A stretch of 64,000 bases of DNA from the NCBI GenBank assembly GCA_018296165.2, contig JACKQL020000037.1, positions 372,001 to 436,000 of the forward strand. The letters run 5' to 3'. Each line of letters begins with the position of its first letter. Positions within the stretch are counted from its first letter, which is position 1. This stretch comes from Termitomyces sp. T153 (taxonomy: Eukaryota > Basidiomycota > Agaricomycetes > Agaricales > Lyophyllaceae). Positions 45,975 through 57,330 of this stretch are shown one piece after another. The translations under genes were made by a program, and so were the position numbers. The notes under the pieces were generated by a model that did not search any database, was not told where the DNA came from, and saw only the letters and a program-made list of their open reading frames with translations.

Positions 45975-48900
45975 GTTTGGTCTAGCTGTCAGACTGCAGG
46001 TGGTAGGCAGTGGAGGTGTGGAGCTTTACACTAAGTTGCTAGCAGAGTTCCTTAGTGAAGTCCACTACAAATTACAGTCTCCAATCAGATACATAAGTGT
46101 TGGAGAGGCCGTGGAGCTTCCAGATATTCCTCCAGTACAGGTTTGTAGTGCTGATGGCAGAGCAGGTGGTGTGAGTCATTATAAAGTGTGCTCATTTGCC
46201 ATACAGGTCCACCACCACCATGATGGCATTGTAAACATGGGCATTGGAGAGCTCTACAATGAAATCCACCAAGGCAATGCTCCATTGCTCTGTGGGAACA
46301 GGTGAGGAATATAGCTGTCCAGAGAGGAGATGGCATTGGGGCTTGGTCTGGAGGCAGAGATCACATGTACTAGTGTAGGAACTAATATATCAAGACATTT
46401 GGGGCCACTAGTAGTTCCGGGATACTAGCTCTAGCATCTTCCATTGCTCAGGGTGTCCAGCAATTCAGGAGTCATGATGTTGCTCTACAATCCTCTGACA
46501 GAGCTCCAGAATGTTGGGCACATAGATGCAGTTTTGGAAAGTCAAGATCTCATCCTGGAGGGCCCATTTATCCATGTGGACCAACTTGACACCAGGAGTG
46601 TGTCTTGATTTCAGCACCTGAGCTGCCTGAGCAATGAGCTCCTCCTGCTGACTATCTTGGTTGCCTTGCCAGATGTCCCAGAGTATGTCCACCTCTGCTC
46701 CCTTGACAGCTAGACCTTCCATGGCTTAGATCACAAATAATTTGGGCCAGAGGAGCACAATGTTGCTATTGTCCTCTCTTTCAGTGCTCTGGTCCACTTT
46801 CTGGAACAGAGTGTCTGGTTTTTCCATACTCTGGCCTGGCTTGTGGTGCAGTGAGAAGTCAAAGTTGGCTAGATAGAGGGACCATCAGGCTTGTCTGCAG
46901 TTGAGTTTCTTGGCCATCCAAAAGTACTCAAGGTTTTTGTGATCTATCCAGACCTCAAACTTGTGCTGTGCACCTTTTGAGAATGCTGCCATTCCTCAAG
47001 CAACCAGATGATGGCCAGCATCTCCTTGTCATGGATCTTGTAGTTACACTCTACCACATTCAGGCTCTTGGAGTAGAAGGCCACCAGATGCCACTTCCCA
47101 TCTTCTGGGGACTGTTGCAAGAGAACTGCCCTGGTGGCAAAGTTGGAGCTGTCAGCTTCTATCTAAAAGGGAGAGTTGTTATCCAGGAAGAGGAGGATGG
47201 GTCCAGAGGTAACTGCATGCTTGAGAGCATAGAAAGCCATCTGCTCCAGAGGCCTCCAGCTCCATGCAACATCCTTCCCAGTGAGGTTAAATAGTGGGTG
47301 GGTATGATGTGAGAAGTTCTGGATGAACCTCTAGTAGAAGTTTGCAAAGCTTAGGAAGGCCTGCACCTCCTTATTCTTGGGCTCTGGCCACTCCACAACA
47401 CCTGCTACCTTCACTAAGTCCATCTCTGTGGCTCTGTGCAAGATAATCAGGCAGAGATACTTGATCTGGGTCTGCTCAAACTTGCACTTTTCCAGTTTGA
47501 AGTAGAGCTGGTGTTGGCAGAGGTGTTCCAAGATGAGGCACATGATTTGGCAGGGTTTCTCCAGGGTTTTGGTGTAGATGAGGATGTCATCAAGGTATAC
47601 ACACACTATGCCTTTGGCAATAAGGTCTCAGAAGATGTTGTTCATCATTGTCTAGAAGGTGGCTGGGCTATTGGTGAGTCTAAAGAACATAATGAAAGGT
47701 TCAAACAATTCCTGGTTGGTCCAGAAGGTGGCCTTCCACTCATCTCCCTCCTGGATGCATACATTGTTGTAGCCCCACCAAACATCCAGTTTAGTGAAGT
47801 ACTGCACATCCCAGAAGTTGTTGATGAGCTTAGAGATGAGGGGGAGAGAGTAGCAGTTCTTCATAGTCATGACATTGAGAACCCAGTAATCCTGAACCAG
47901 TTAGAGCAAGCCATCCTTCTTTTTGATGGAGAAGCCATTAGGGATTTGGAGGGGTGGATCCAACCAGAGTCCAGGTTCTCTTACAGAAAGGCATCAAGTT
48001 TGTCCTGCTCCTTGGGTGCTAGTGGGTAGACCTTACAGCTGGAGGGCTTAGAGTCTGGCATTAATTCAATGGCATGGTCCTACTGTTTGCACTCCAGGAG
48101 TGAGTCAAATGAGGCTTTAGAGAACACATCCTTGAACACATGGAAGTATGGAGGCATGATGTCCTGGAATGCTTGGGGTGCTGAGTTGGCAGCAAACACC
48201 TGAGCCAGCTGCTGGGATGTGGTCTGGCTAGCCTGGATCTCCATGATGGAGGGTGGCAAATGTAAGATGGTGGCATAAACCTGGTCTCTAACCTCTACTG
48301 CTTTATCCAGGAGCTTCAGGTCATGTACACCTTCAAACTCCTTTCTGCATTTCTTCTCCAGAGCTCTGCTGCTACTCTGGTTGTCCTCATGGAGAGCCTC
48401 TCTACAGGGGAATGCCAGGGGCAGGGAATCCAGGAGGTCTAGGTCAGCAAAGAGGAGAGGGCCAGTGCAGCATGCATGGATGGCCACATGCTCTTGAATT
48501 TGAGCCCAGCATTCTTTCCTAACTTCTGTGGCACAGGCAGAGCACCTCCAAGGGCACCATCTCATTGCTACCTTGTCTCTAGCCCAATCTACTTTGGAGT
48601 TGTGCTCCCTGAGCCATGTAAAACTGAGGAGCATGTCCTACTTGCCCAGATTAGTGATGGCAAAGACTGCACATTCTGCATGATTTTAGTAATGGAGGAC
48701 AAGGTCAACCATAGAGCTGATGGCATCTGCTTTGTTGGGTGTTCTGTCAATGTTGAATACTAGAATGGGCTTGGGAAGTAGCTGCATGGTCAGGCCATGG
48801 CACTTGACAAACTCTGAGTCCAAGAACAGTCCTGTCACTCTGTTGTCTAAGAGAGCAGTGACTCTGCAAGTTTGCTGGGTGTCTGTAGTCCCAATCTCCA

Positions 48901-50232
48901 TATTGAGGTGCAGTGAGTTTGCAGAGGGGCTCAAAACCACTACATACTGCTGGAGCATTTGGAACTCCCAGGCAAGACAGCACCAGCAGGTCCTAGCTGG
49001 CATTGGAGAACTTAGCTTGGACTCCAGAGTTGGTATTTATATATCTGGAGGGGAAAACTGAGGTGCTTCTGTCTTAGAATGATGGGCATTGAAAATGACA
49101 ATTCCATTTTCTAATGACAGACATGAGAACCTATTAGTACCTAGTGATGGAGGTGTATAACTCATTCATTGCTCAACTAAAAATCCTCCTCCAGCTCTGG
49201 GGGTGATGTGTAGGTGTTGATCTCCTCTGGGGTCAACTCCAGTGCTGGCTTGTCAGGTGATGGGGCTCTGGTGGCATCCTTTGCAGCCAACAGTTGCATG
49301 AGGAGTTCCTCCTGCTCCACCATAATTCACTATAGAGAGGTAGCATACCTTCAGCTCCAATGGACAGTATTGTGCAAAGTGCCTGAGTTTCTTGCATCTC
49401 TGGCACAGTAACAGTGCAGCACAGAGCTGTCAAGCAGTGTCCACATCCATGAAAATGCCTAGCAGCAAGGGACATAGCACAGGAATGGCTGGAGCAGGTG
49501 TAAAAGTTGGGAGAGCAGGCATGGGGTACTGAAGGCTGGCAACTAGAATGAGGCACTGCATAGGGTGCACATGGCAGAGCTCCTAACAAATCTCCATGAG
49601 CTGCCACTGATCTCTGGCTACCTTGTACTAGAAAGCAATCCTTTTGTTGTCTGGGCAGCCCTCCATGAGGTTGTTGATGTGTTCTATTAACATGGAGTGC
49701 AGGCCATCCTAGGACACAAAGCACAGTTGAAGGCCATCAGAATAAGTGGCTTGCTTGACCAATGCCTAAAAGGAGTTGATGTACTTATCTAGCATCTGCT
49801 TCCCTTGCCCATACTGCTTCCTGTCACATAGTGCTAAGGTGGCAGTTTTGGTGGAGTCAAGCAGGAAATACTCCATGCAAAAGTCCTTTTCAAAGGCTGC
49901 CCAATCCATGAAAGTTCTGACAACTCCAGAGCATTGAAAAACCCACAACACATAGGCAGAAGCACAGTCTTCATATATGACAGTACTCAAGCTATCTTCA
50001 GCATGTTGGAGTCAAAGGTGTCTCTGCTCAGGTAGATGTAGGTGAGGCAGGACTGGAGGAAGTGCTCCCCACCAGAGCAAGCACCATCATACATGTCTGA
50101 GTGCATGGGACATAGAATCCATGGCTGTAGGGTCACTGAAGCTGCAGGAGCAATTGCCAGAATGGCCAGGGTTGGTTCCACTGCTGGGGAGGTGCAGAGA
50201 TAGGGGGTAGGTGCTCAAGCAACACCTGGAGC

Positions 50233-50800
50233 TGTAAGGGTGACCTCTGGAGGCTGTGGCTCAATCACACAACTGGCAGAGAGAGATCCAAAGTCTATTC
50301 AGTATCTACAAGAAGTTCTAGAGTTCTAGCTGCTCATCTGGTAAAGGGAGATCCAAAGAGAACAAGTTTAAGGATCCCCAATGCCAGTGTTTGGAAAATT
50401 TACTCTAGAGCTTCTGGAAACAACACCCAACAACACACTCGACAACAACCAAATCTGGAGTCCAATCAAAAAGTGGAAATTTATTGTAAATGACCTTGAT
50501 CTCTAGACTCCCCACACATGACCACATACAAATATTACCAAAGGATAGCCCTTGGTCAAAAGTACCTGTGGTCCAAAGATGGGAGGCCTACAATGAGTGG
50601 TAGGCCTGGAATACAGGAAACAATCCAGGGGTCTGGTAAGAGGCCATTAGAAGGAGTGATACTTGTCAGAATTATGGATAGAGCATCAGTGCAGCCTGAG
50701 GGCTGGAACTAAGACCAGAAGATAGGAAAAACAAAAGAGAATAAAGGAAAACCATAAGGAGGGAGAACAGCACAGAGGGGAACTGGAACATCTCCTGACA
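50233..50800. repeat. solo LTR inserted in gypsy B gag
   Basis: Starts TGTAAGGGTGACCTCTGG like the gypsy A LTR, and ends CATCTCCTGACA. It is flanked by ggagc (50228-50232) and ggagt (50801-50805). Removing it and one duplication restores continuous gag reading ISQSLQVLLEHL, which parallels LQALLEHL in gypsy A. The first 160 bp resemble the gypsy A LTR; the rest differs, so it is a related subfamily. Confidence 0.85.
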
Positions 50801-51083
50801 GGAGTGATTGGGAGATATGATCTGTGGTTTGATGGAGGGTCAAGAGTTTGGTTGTGTGGTGGGTGAGAGATGATTGCATCAGTTGCACCTGGTTTTCTAG
50901 GTGTAGCAGGCAAGTCCAGGCTTTGTCCTGTGGGGCTGGAGCCTCTGAGGGGGTGTCTGGGTTGGCAAGCTGAGACATAGAACTTTGCAGTGTTGATCCT
51001 GGTGGGGAAGTGACAAATAGGGGCTCAGAGATTCCTTGTAGGTTATGAGGGGCTTCCAGACCAGTTTTAGAGACTTGTTCTAC

Positions 51084-51424
51084 TGTAAGGGCAACCTCCA
51101 GGAATAGTGGCTCAGAGTCACACAGCTAGCAGAGGGGAATCTAAAGTATATTAGCAAAGTAGACAACAATACAGCAGTAACTAATCATCTAGCAGAGGGG
51201 AATCCAAAGAGAACAAGTCTAAGGATCCCCTCTGCTTGGTGTGGCACATCAACAGGTAGTGGAGGCATGGAAATGGCTATACAGAAGGCCAGAGCTACTC
51301 CTAACCCTAGGAAAGTGATCAATGAGGTAATACAGAACTGCAGGTCTCTGGAGATCTCTGGGTCAGGCAAGCTGCAGAGGCAGTGGAACAAGCCATGGAA
51401 GTTGGAAATAGAAGTTTCCTGACA
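51084..51424 (-). repeat. 5' LTR of gypsy B
   Basis: Starts TGTAAGGGCAACC and ends TTTCCTGACA on the plus strand. About 105 bp of leader separate it from the gag ATG at 50978. Confidence 0.85.
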
Positions 51425-51426
51425 TA

Positions 51427-53031
51427 TAGTGGCTCAAAAAACTGTCCCAATGTTTTATACTTTTTGAAAGATGACATTGGCATGAAGGATTGGAAATATT
51501 TAAAATTCTGGTCAAATCATGTAAAATACTATGGCATCATAGCTACAAATTGCATTTTGGTTTATGTAATTCAAATCAAAACTGATGGAGTAATGGCAAT
51601 TTCAAAATATTCACTCATTAGGACAGTTTTTTGAGCATCTCTAATTTTGCAGGTTTATCCCTATTTTAGTCAAAAATAAAGAGTAAGTTTCATGTGAGAG
51701 TCATGTGACCATATTTGGTTATATTTGGGAGTGGTTCAAGTTGGTTGAACCACATCTTGACCTTCAATCACCATCATGAAAGCTACTTCTCCTGCACAAT
51801 GCTCTACTGTTGTTTCTCTCCTTGCTCAAGGGTATTCTCTGCATCAGATTGAGGCTAAAACTGGTCTAGGGAAGTCTACTATTGGGAGGATTGGTAGAGA
51901 GTTGGAGGAGGACAAGGAAAACCATCCTGGAGACCATCCAGCTAAGCTTACTCCATGTGATAAACAGGCTATTGTTTGACAAATCTCAACTGGGAGACTT
52001 GATACAGCTGTTCAGGCCATCAATTTTAACAACAACATAATTTCCAACCATGTCTCTCCTCAGACTGTCTGGAATGTGCTGAAGGAGGAGGGGTATTGGT
52101 CTGCTACAAAGAGAAAAGTTCCTATGCTCAAAGCTAGACATTGGCAACTATGACTTAAATGGGCTCAAGAGCATCAGAACTAGACTGTGGAGGACTGGAA
52201 AAGAGTGTTGTGGACAAATAAGACAAAGATTAACAGGATTGGGTCAGATGGAAAGCAGTATGTGTGGAAGCTACAAGGAGAAGGCATTTCAGACTAAACC
52301 ACCACACCTAGTGTGAAACATGGAAGAGGGAATAATCTCATGTTATGGGGCTGTATGGGTTGGAATGGAGTAGGAAAGCTGGTAGAGGTGGTGGGAATTA
52401 TGAATGCAGAGCAGAATGTAGAGCAGTACTATGAAATCTTGGATTATGGAGCAAAGGAGAGCTTTGAAAAGTTGGAGATGGAGGAGGGTGCCTGCTACTT
52501 TCAACAGGACAATGACTCCAAACACAACTCCAAGAGGGCTAGCAAGTGGTTTGAAGAAAACAATCTTGATGTCCTCTGGTGGCCAGCCCAATCCCCTGAT
52601 CTTAACCCCATTGAACACCTCTGGGAGTACCTCAAAAAGCAGCTTAGGCAGTATGAAACACCTCATGGTGTGCATGAATTGTGGGAGAGGGTTGCAAAGG
52701 AGTGAGATGTCATACCAGCAGAGGTATGCCAAAGACTGATAGAAAGCATGCCTAGAAGGATTCAAGCAGTTATCAAGGCAAATGGAGGACATACAAAGTA
52801 CTAAATACCAAAATTAAAGATGCTCAAAAAACTGTCTCAATGAGTGAATATTTTAAAATGGCCATTACTCCATCAGTTTTGATTTGAATTACATAAACCA
52901 AAATGCAATTTGTAGCTATGATGCCATAGTATTTTACATGATTTAACCAGAATTTTAAATATTTCCAATCCTTCATGCCAATGTCATCTTTCAAAAAGTA
53001 TAAAACATTTGGACAGTTTTTTGAGCCACTG
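51427..53031 (+). mobile_element. Tc1/mariner-like DNA transposon with 222-bp terminal inverted repeats
   Basis: TA flanks both ends (51425-51426 and 53032-53033). Inverted repeats at 51427-51648 and 52810-53031 are about 222 bp and nearly identical; the outermost left base is T instead of C. Each repeat has ggctcaaaaaactgtcc at its outer edge and the reverse complement at its inner edge. The element lies at the outer end of the gypsy B 5' LTR. Confidence 0.9.
51776..52804 (+). pseudogene. Tc1-like transposase, broken
   Basis: ATG at 51776 starts a helix-turn-helix region (LLAQGYSLHQIEAKTGLGKS). Stops follow at about 51979, 52151, 52180 and 52295. The DDE part reads LWTNKTKIN where the family has W-S/T-D-E, so the first catalytic Asp is lost. 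It continues YFQQDNDSKHNSK (second Asp) and SPDLNPIEHLWEYLKKQLRQ (Glu). A TGA after RVAKE (about 52703) precedes the end NGGHTKY at 52804. Inactive. Confidence 0.88.
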
Positions 53032-53033
53032 TA

Positions 53034-53287
53034 TCTGGTTGGAAAGCCTAGTAGTAAACAGGCTTCCATTTTCCCTTGAGCAGCTGATTGCAAGCCAACT
53101 GGTTTTCTTAAATGTATTGTGTCATCATTGGCTATAACAAAGCTCAAGGGGGAGTCATGTAATCAATTTGCCATATAGGGATGATTAGTTAGTCTGAGGG
53201 TCTGGTTGTTAAATATTTTTTGGAAGGTGACCAGTGATGGGTAACTTCTATTTATGGTATATTTGGATACAGCCTTCAAGTCAAGTA
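53034..53287. other. unassigned transposon-derived segment
   Basis: Contains aagctcaagggggagtcatg at about 53141, a polypurine-like tract. A similar tract in the opposite orientation (tcaagggggagtcaaag, minus strand) lies at about 56290-56306, and both are followed by ccatatagggt/a-type sequence. Tigger2 lies between them. The parent element was not identified. Confidence 0.35.
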
Positions 53288-53445
53288 CAGTCAAACCTCT
53301 CATAACTGATGGCCCCTCCATGGAAGCCAAAAAGTATTGGTTATTAGGAAGTATCAGGTATAAGAGGGGTCATTGTAGAGTCTCTTCTAGAGCTTCATTT
53401 TAGTATAAGTAGATATTATATACATTACTGTTAATGACTATTCAA

Positions 53446-55282
53446 ATTTTTAGTGAAATATTCATTAAGAGTAGTAGGCTGAAGAGACTGGAATTCCTCA
53501 AGGCATGTTTGGCACCCAAAACTCACAAGAATACCTTTTAACTGGTGTGCATATTGCTGATCCATATCAGATACATACCTTAGGATAGTTGAAGCTGCAT
53601 TGAGTGCTTCCTGATGTGATGGCTTCACACTGATCACTTCACTGTCATCCATGGCATCACCACCCTTTTCTTCTTGGTTCTATTCTCCCTTTTGACATTC
53701 AACCACTGCCAAGAAAATATCCTTCTCAATCTCCTCCTCAGCAATTCTATCCATGTACATCTTGTTCTCATTGATTGGGTTGAGTAATTCATCAATATCC
53801 ATCCAGTTTTTGTGTTGAAGGACTCCATGCTGTTCAAGATAAGATAAGGCCTTTTGAACCTCAACATCTGCTGCATTCATAGCATCTGCAGGCTTGGCAT
53901 TGAGAAGAGATGAAACAGGGACAGATGGGGCAGAAGCAGGACCATTGGCAGCACTTGGTTTGATGAGTTCATCAGATAGAATCCCAGTCTTGTTCCAACA
54001 GTTCTAGAGGGTAGTAGTGTCAACTTCCTTCCATGCAGTGTCTGCCATTCATAATGCTTCAAGGATGTTAAGATCATAGATCTCAGCCAGAAGGATATCA
54101 TGATCATAGCAATCAACAGCACAATTTACAAAGTGAGCACAGTAATGAGCTTTGAAGCAACACATAATGCCTGCATCAGCTGGCTGGACATGTGCTGTCA
54201 AATTGGGTTTGAAGTTTTTGACAATGATATTTGTGAGGTCATCCAGAGGGGTATGGGCACTGAAATTGTCCTGTAATAAAAGAATATGGTGTCCCCTCAC
54301 ACCATAACTTGGCATCCCAATCATGTATCCACTCCTGATATAGAACTGTTGTCATCCAAGCCTTTGCATTGCTTCTCCAATAAAATCTGAGTTGAGCTCC
54401 ACTCTTCCTTTGGAAAGCCCCCATGACACTTGAAGCTTCTCAGACCACATTGCTTCTTGAACTGATCCAACCACACACTACTGCAACTGATTCTCTCATC
54501 AGTTGGAACTCCAACAAGATCAGCAAAGCAATTCCATTTTGCTTTGAGTATGTCCCCAGAAAGGTCAACTCCATCACACATTGCTTTGTAAACCCACAAC
54601 TTGAGCATCTTGTTTACCTCAGGGTTCTCACTCAGCTTTTCTCACTTTGCATTTCCTGTTTGTCCTCTTGCCAAAGCCTCAGCATATTGTTTCTGAAGCT
54701 CATCCTCCATTTTTATCCAATCTGAAATCTGTGGTTGCATGAGCTTCAGATTGGGATACTTTTTGTTCCAATATGCTGCTGTTTTGCTTTGGCTTGACTT
54801 GTTTTTGTGATGCCAATCCAGGATTTTGATCTTCTGCTTTAACATTGCATCTCCTTTTTGGTAAAGACAGGTTTCTTCTCCTTCTCTGCATGTGCTTTGA
54901 GGTTGCGATTCTCAGGTCCTGTCAAGTTAGATCTTAGCTCTTGGTAAATCTTACTGGTAAGCAAGTACAAGCTTATGGCACTTTCTTTTCAAATCAACCT
55001 TTGTTTTCAAACCTTCTCCAAGCTCTTTTAGCCACATAACAATACTTTTTTGCTGTGAATCCAATTGATCCAGCCCATGCTCATAGTTGGAAGCCCTTTC
55101 AAGGAGCTCTAGAACCCATTCTTCATCAACTAGGTTCCCATCATGGTCCAGCCACATCTCATCAACATCCGAGATTACCTCCTTCCTTGAGAGTCATGCA
55201 AGAAGATCTTGTTACATGGTTCTATCTCTGATTTGAGTTGTGAGATGCCTGCTTTGATGATCTCAAGAGGATTCTTTGGCAT
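53446..55282 (-). pseudogene. Tigger2 transposase, broken
   Basis: ATG near 55282 reads MPKNPLEIIKAGISQL. Next come WLDHDGNLVDEEWVLELLER, the DNA-binding part KIKILDWHHKNKSSQSKTAA and KYPNLKLMQPQISDWIKMED (54642-54845), then SSVWLDQFKKQCGLRSFKCH. The catalytic region has FYWRSNAKAWMTTVLYQEWI, LLLQDNFSAH (second Asp) and VQPADAGIMCCFKAHY (third Asp). The tail ends LNEYFTKNLNSH. Stops at GNAK (about 54642), after SGVDT (54321) and after CQKGE (53680), plus frame changes, inactivate it. Confidence 0.85.
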
Positions 55283-55351
55283 TGTCAGAGAGGGAGGGTG
55301 TAAGGGTGACCTCTTGGGACTGCAGATTTACAGAAATGAACCGTGGGAAAT

Positions 55352-55391
55352 ATGACGTCGGGTTCTGCGCATGCGCAGAACCCGACGTCAT
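55352..55391. repeat. perfect 40-bp palindrome inside Tigger2
   Basis: The two 20-base arms are exact reverse complements with no spacer (centre between 55371 and 55372). Each arm has TGACGTC and TGCGCA. It contains eight CpG within an otherwise CpG-poor element. As RNA or single-stranded DNA it would form a strong hairpin. Confidence 0.95.
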
Positions 55392-55697
55392 TATCAAAGT
55401 CACATGACCTGAAACCGGAAATCCATCTTTGTATCTTTTTTTTTCTCATTTTGCCATTAAAATTAAGAATACAGTGATTCTTTCCATCATATACTTAGGG
55501 AAAACCAATTAATTATAATGAAAATCTTTATTTTCTGGGCAAATTATCGGTTATGACCCTTCCTGGGACCCATCGAATATCGGGTATCGGAGGGTTATCA
55601 AATTTCCCTGCTAACCAAGTCGGTGGATGCCGAAAACCCATCGGATTGAAGGGGTTATTGGTTACAAGGGCCATCGGTTATGAGAGGTTCAACTGTA

Positions 55698-56757
55698 GAC
55701 CCTTTTTTCAGGGTTGACTTTTGCTTAGAGTTTTTCTGCCCACCACAACCAGAAAGCTTAACTTCATATGGCCATAAGGAATTTTCCATGAATGAGTTCT
55801 TATTAATTTGCTAATATTATGTTAGTCTGAGGTTGATGAGTCCAATATTGTTGTTGATGCAGATTATTGTGTTCTATGCTCATATTGTCATACTTATATC
55901 AATGTCAGACAAATCGGGGCTACCTTACTGGGCAAAAAAACACCAAGGAAGCAAAAAGTGCAGTGAGAATCTCAAGAAATGGAGAGAGGCCAAAAGACTT
56001 GGTCCAAAGCTGCAAGTTTCTTTACACCCGAAGTCCCTCATGTTCCACCAACTGTATCCGCACTCAACCTATTCATTCAATCTCTCTACTCTAGAAAATC
56101 TCAATTGACCCTACCTTCACTGCATGCCCTGAAGCCATACAACTTCTATACACATTTCGGGAGTCCATTCTTCCAAATGCTTCCAAATGATCCAATATCC
56201 CTATTTGTAATATTCGTCATCAGTCAGTTACTTAGTGCGTTGCTGGCCGTAAAAAAAAAATTTGACCCTATATGTCATATTTTATCTTTGACTCCCCCTT
56301 GACAAAGTTATGAGTTTAGAGTCTAAGTTCTTATGTCACTCAAGTGAATCATACTAGGTCTAGAATTTCAACTAGTAACAAAATAAGAAAAGAACTAATT
56401 ACATAATCTAAGAAAGCTGGATTATGTCTGGCTGGACACATGATAGTATTTACTTGTAGTACAGTCTTCTGTTACATACTGCCCTTCGAGATCATTAGAT
56501 CTTGACAGTGGGATAGGCCAAGAAGATTGAGTGCCTGTTGGCACGGTGAACTGGTCCCAATGTGGATTCAGTACAGCATGGTGGTCATCATCATTTTTTC
56601 ATTTGGATTGCTACATGTGCCCATAGTTGTCAGTGGATGGTTGTAGGGTCAACAACAATAAGCTGAGCTCAGGTAGTGAATGGCCCTGTGTCAGAAAGGG
56701 CAGCCTTAACCTCAGGTGAATCTGGGGCCATGGGTGTGTTTAATGTTAGACTGACAT
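55698..56757. other. unassigned repeat-rich segment
   Basis: About 1.06 kb. A plus-strand frame at 55979-56302 (KTWSKAASFFTPEVPHVPP ...) is not recognised. A reversed purine tract lies at about 56290. No intact gene is supported. Confidence 0.35.
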
Positions 56758-57031
56758 TGGACATGCTCCCGCAGGAGCAACGACACTGCTCTGTGACAAC
56801 AACTCTGTGATCAACCTATCGGAGGACCCGATGCACCACCAGCGGGTAAAACACGTCGACATTCAATACCATTTCCTATGTGAACGCTTCGCCTCCAAGG
56901 AGATCATTGTACGTTACATCAATACAAAGGACAACGTCGCTGACATATTCATCAAAGCGCTACCTGTGCCACAATTTTCGAAACTGCGTACCATACTGGG
57001 GTTATCCGGGATTCGACGCGAGGAAGAGTAG
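56758..57031 (+). pseudogene. Ty1/copia RNase H C-terminal fragment
   Basis: Reads LLCDNNSVINLSEDPMHHQR, VKHVDIQYHFLCERF, then YINTKDNVADIFIKALPVPQ and GLSGIRREEE with a TAG at 57029-57031. This is the conserved end of copia pol. The rest of the element is missing upstream. Its CpG content is normal, unlike the copia copy at 31-38 kb, so it is a different and probably younger family. Confidence 0.85.
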
Positions 57032-57062
57032 AATGATGCCAACGCTCTACAGTGAGGAGGAG

Positions 57063-57330
57063 CGTTGCGATCCGACATGCATGGTCACCGCGAGCATTGG
57101 CCATCGGTGGTCAGGCCCTGGTCAGGGTCAGTCTCTTTGTTGTCGAGAGAGACAGGAAATATATATACCTGGACACGATACCGAACACCATCAGTCGATT
57201 GTACAGAAACTGAGGGTGAGCGATTACTTACCTACAAGATCCGGACAATTACTGACGCATACCGTAGCAATACTAAACTTTGTGCTTACTAGGTATGCAC
57301 AAATACAGTCGCTTGTACAGAGGCTTAACT
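57063..57330 (+). repeat. probable 3' LTR of the copia fragment
   Basis: Begins cgttgcgatccg directly after a gaggaggag purine tract, where copia LTRs start TGTTG. A tatatata motif is at about 57161. It ends near gaggcttaac. The right border is approximate. Confidence 0.6.

Larger units (their letters stand above)
44540..50978 (-). pseudogene. gypsy B gag-pol, degraded
   Basis: Pieces in order: gag MSQLANPDTPSEAPAP (50978), interrupted by a solo LTR, then SGGEHFLQSCLTYIYLSRDT; zinc-knuckle region near 49390; protease ALLDNRVTGLFLDSEF (48686-49003), with the Gly of the usual D-S/T-G altered; reverse transcriptase with VYLDDILIYTK (47331-47606); RNase H and linker; integrase zinc and core parts (46085-46722); and an integrase C-terminus present twice because of the internal duplication (HPVFNVVKLTAALKNPIPEQ in one copy). 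Stops are frequent. Confidence 0.82.
44114..51424 (-). mobile_element. Ty3/gypsy retrotransposon B, both LTRs present
   Basis: Read leftward between a 3' LTR (44114-44480) and a 5' LTR (51084-51424). Gag starts at 50978. It is related to gypsy A (similar gag, protease and RT) but with clearly different LTRs. It contains a 568-bp solo LTR (50233-50800) in gag and a 640-bp internal tandem duplication (44692-45974). A mariner-like element is inserted at its right border. The flanks tacag and tatct do not match, so no target duplication can be shown. Confidence 0.87.
53288..55695 (-). mobile_element. pogo/Tigger DNA transposon (Tigger2), TA target duplications
   Basis: 28-bp terminal inverted repeats (53288-53315 and 55668-55695) begin CAGT and share AACCTCTCATAAC, with three transition differences. 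TA flanks both sides (53286-53287 and 55696-55697). Transposase is on the minus strand. The right 380 bp keep CpG and hold a perfect 40-bp palindrome, while the coding part is CpG-poor. Confidence 0.92.

Noticed and set aside
52343..52792. 149-codon minus-strand frame inside the mariner-like element
   Set aside because: Antisense of the transposase DDE region, with no features of its own.
52824..53147. 107-codon minus-strand frame across the right end of the mariner-like element
   Set aside because: Most of it is the terminal inverted repeat, which is also open on the plus strand at the left end; an accident of the repeat sequence.
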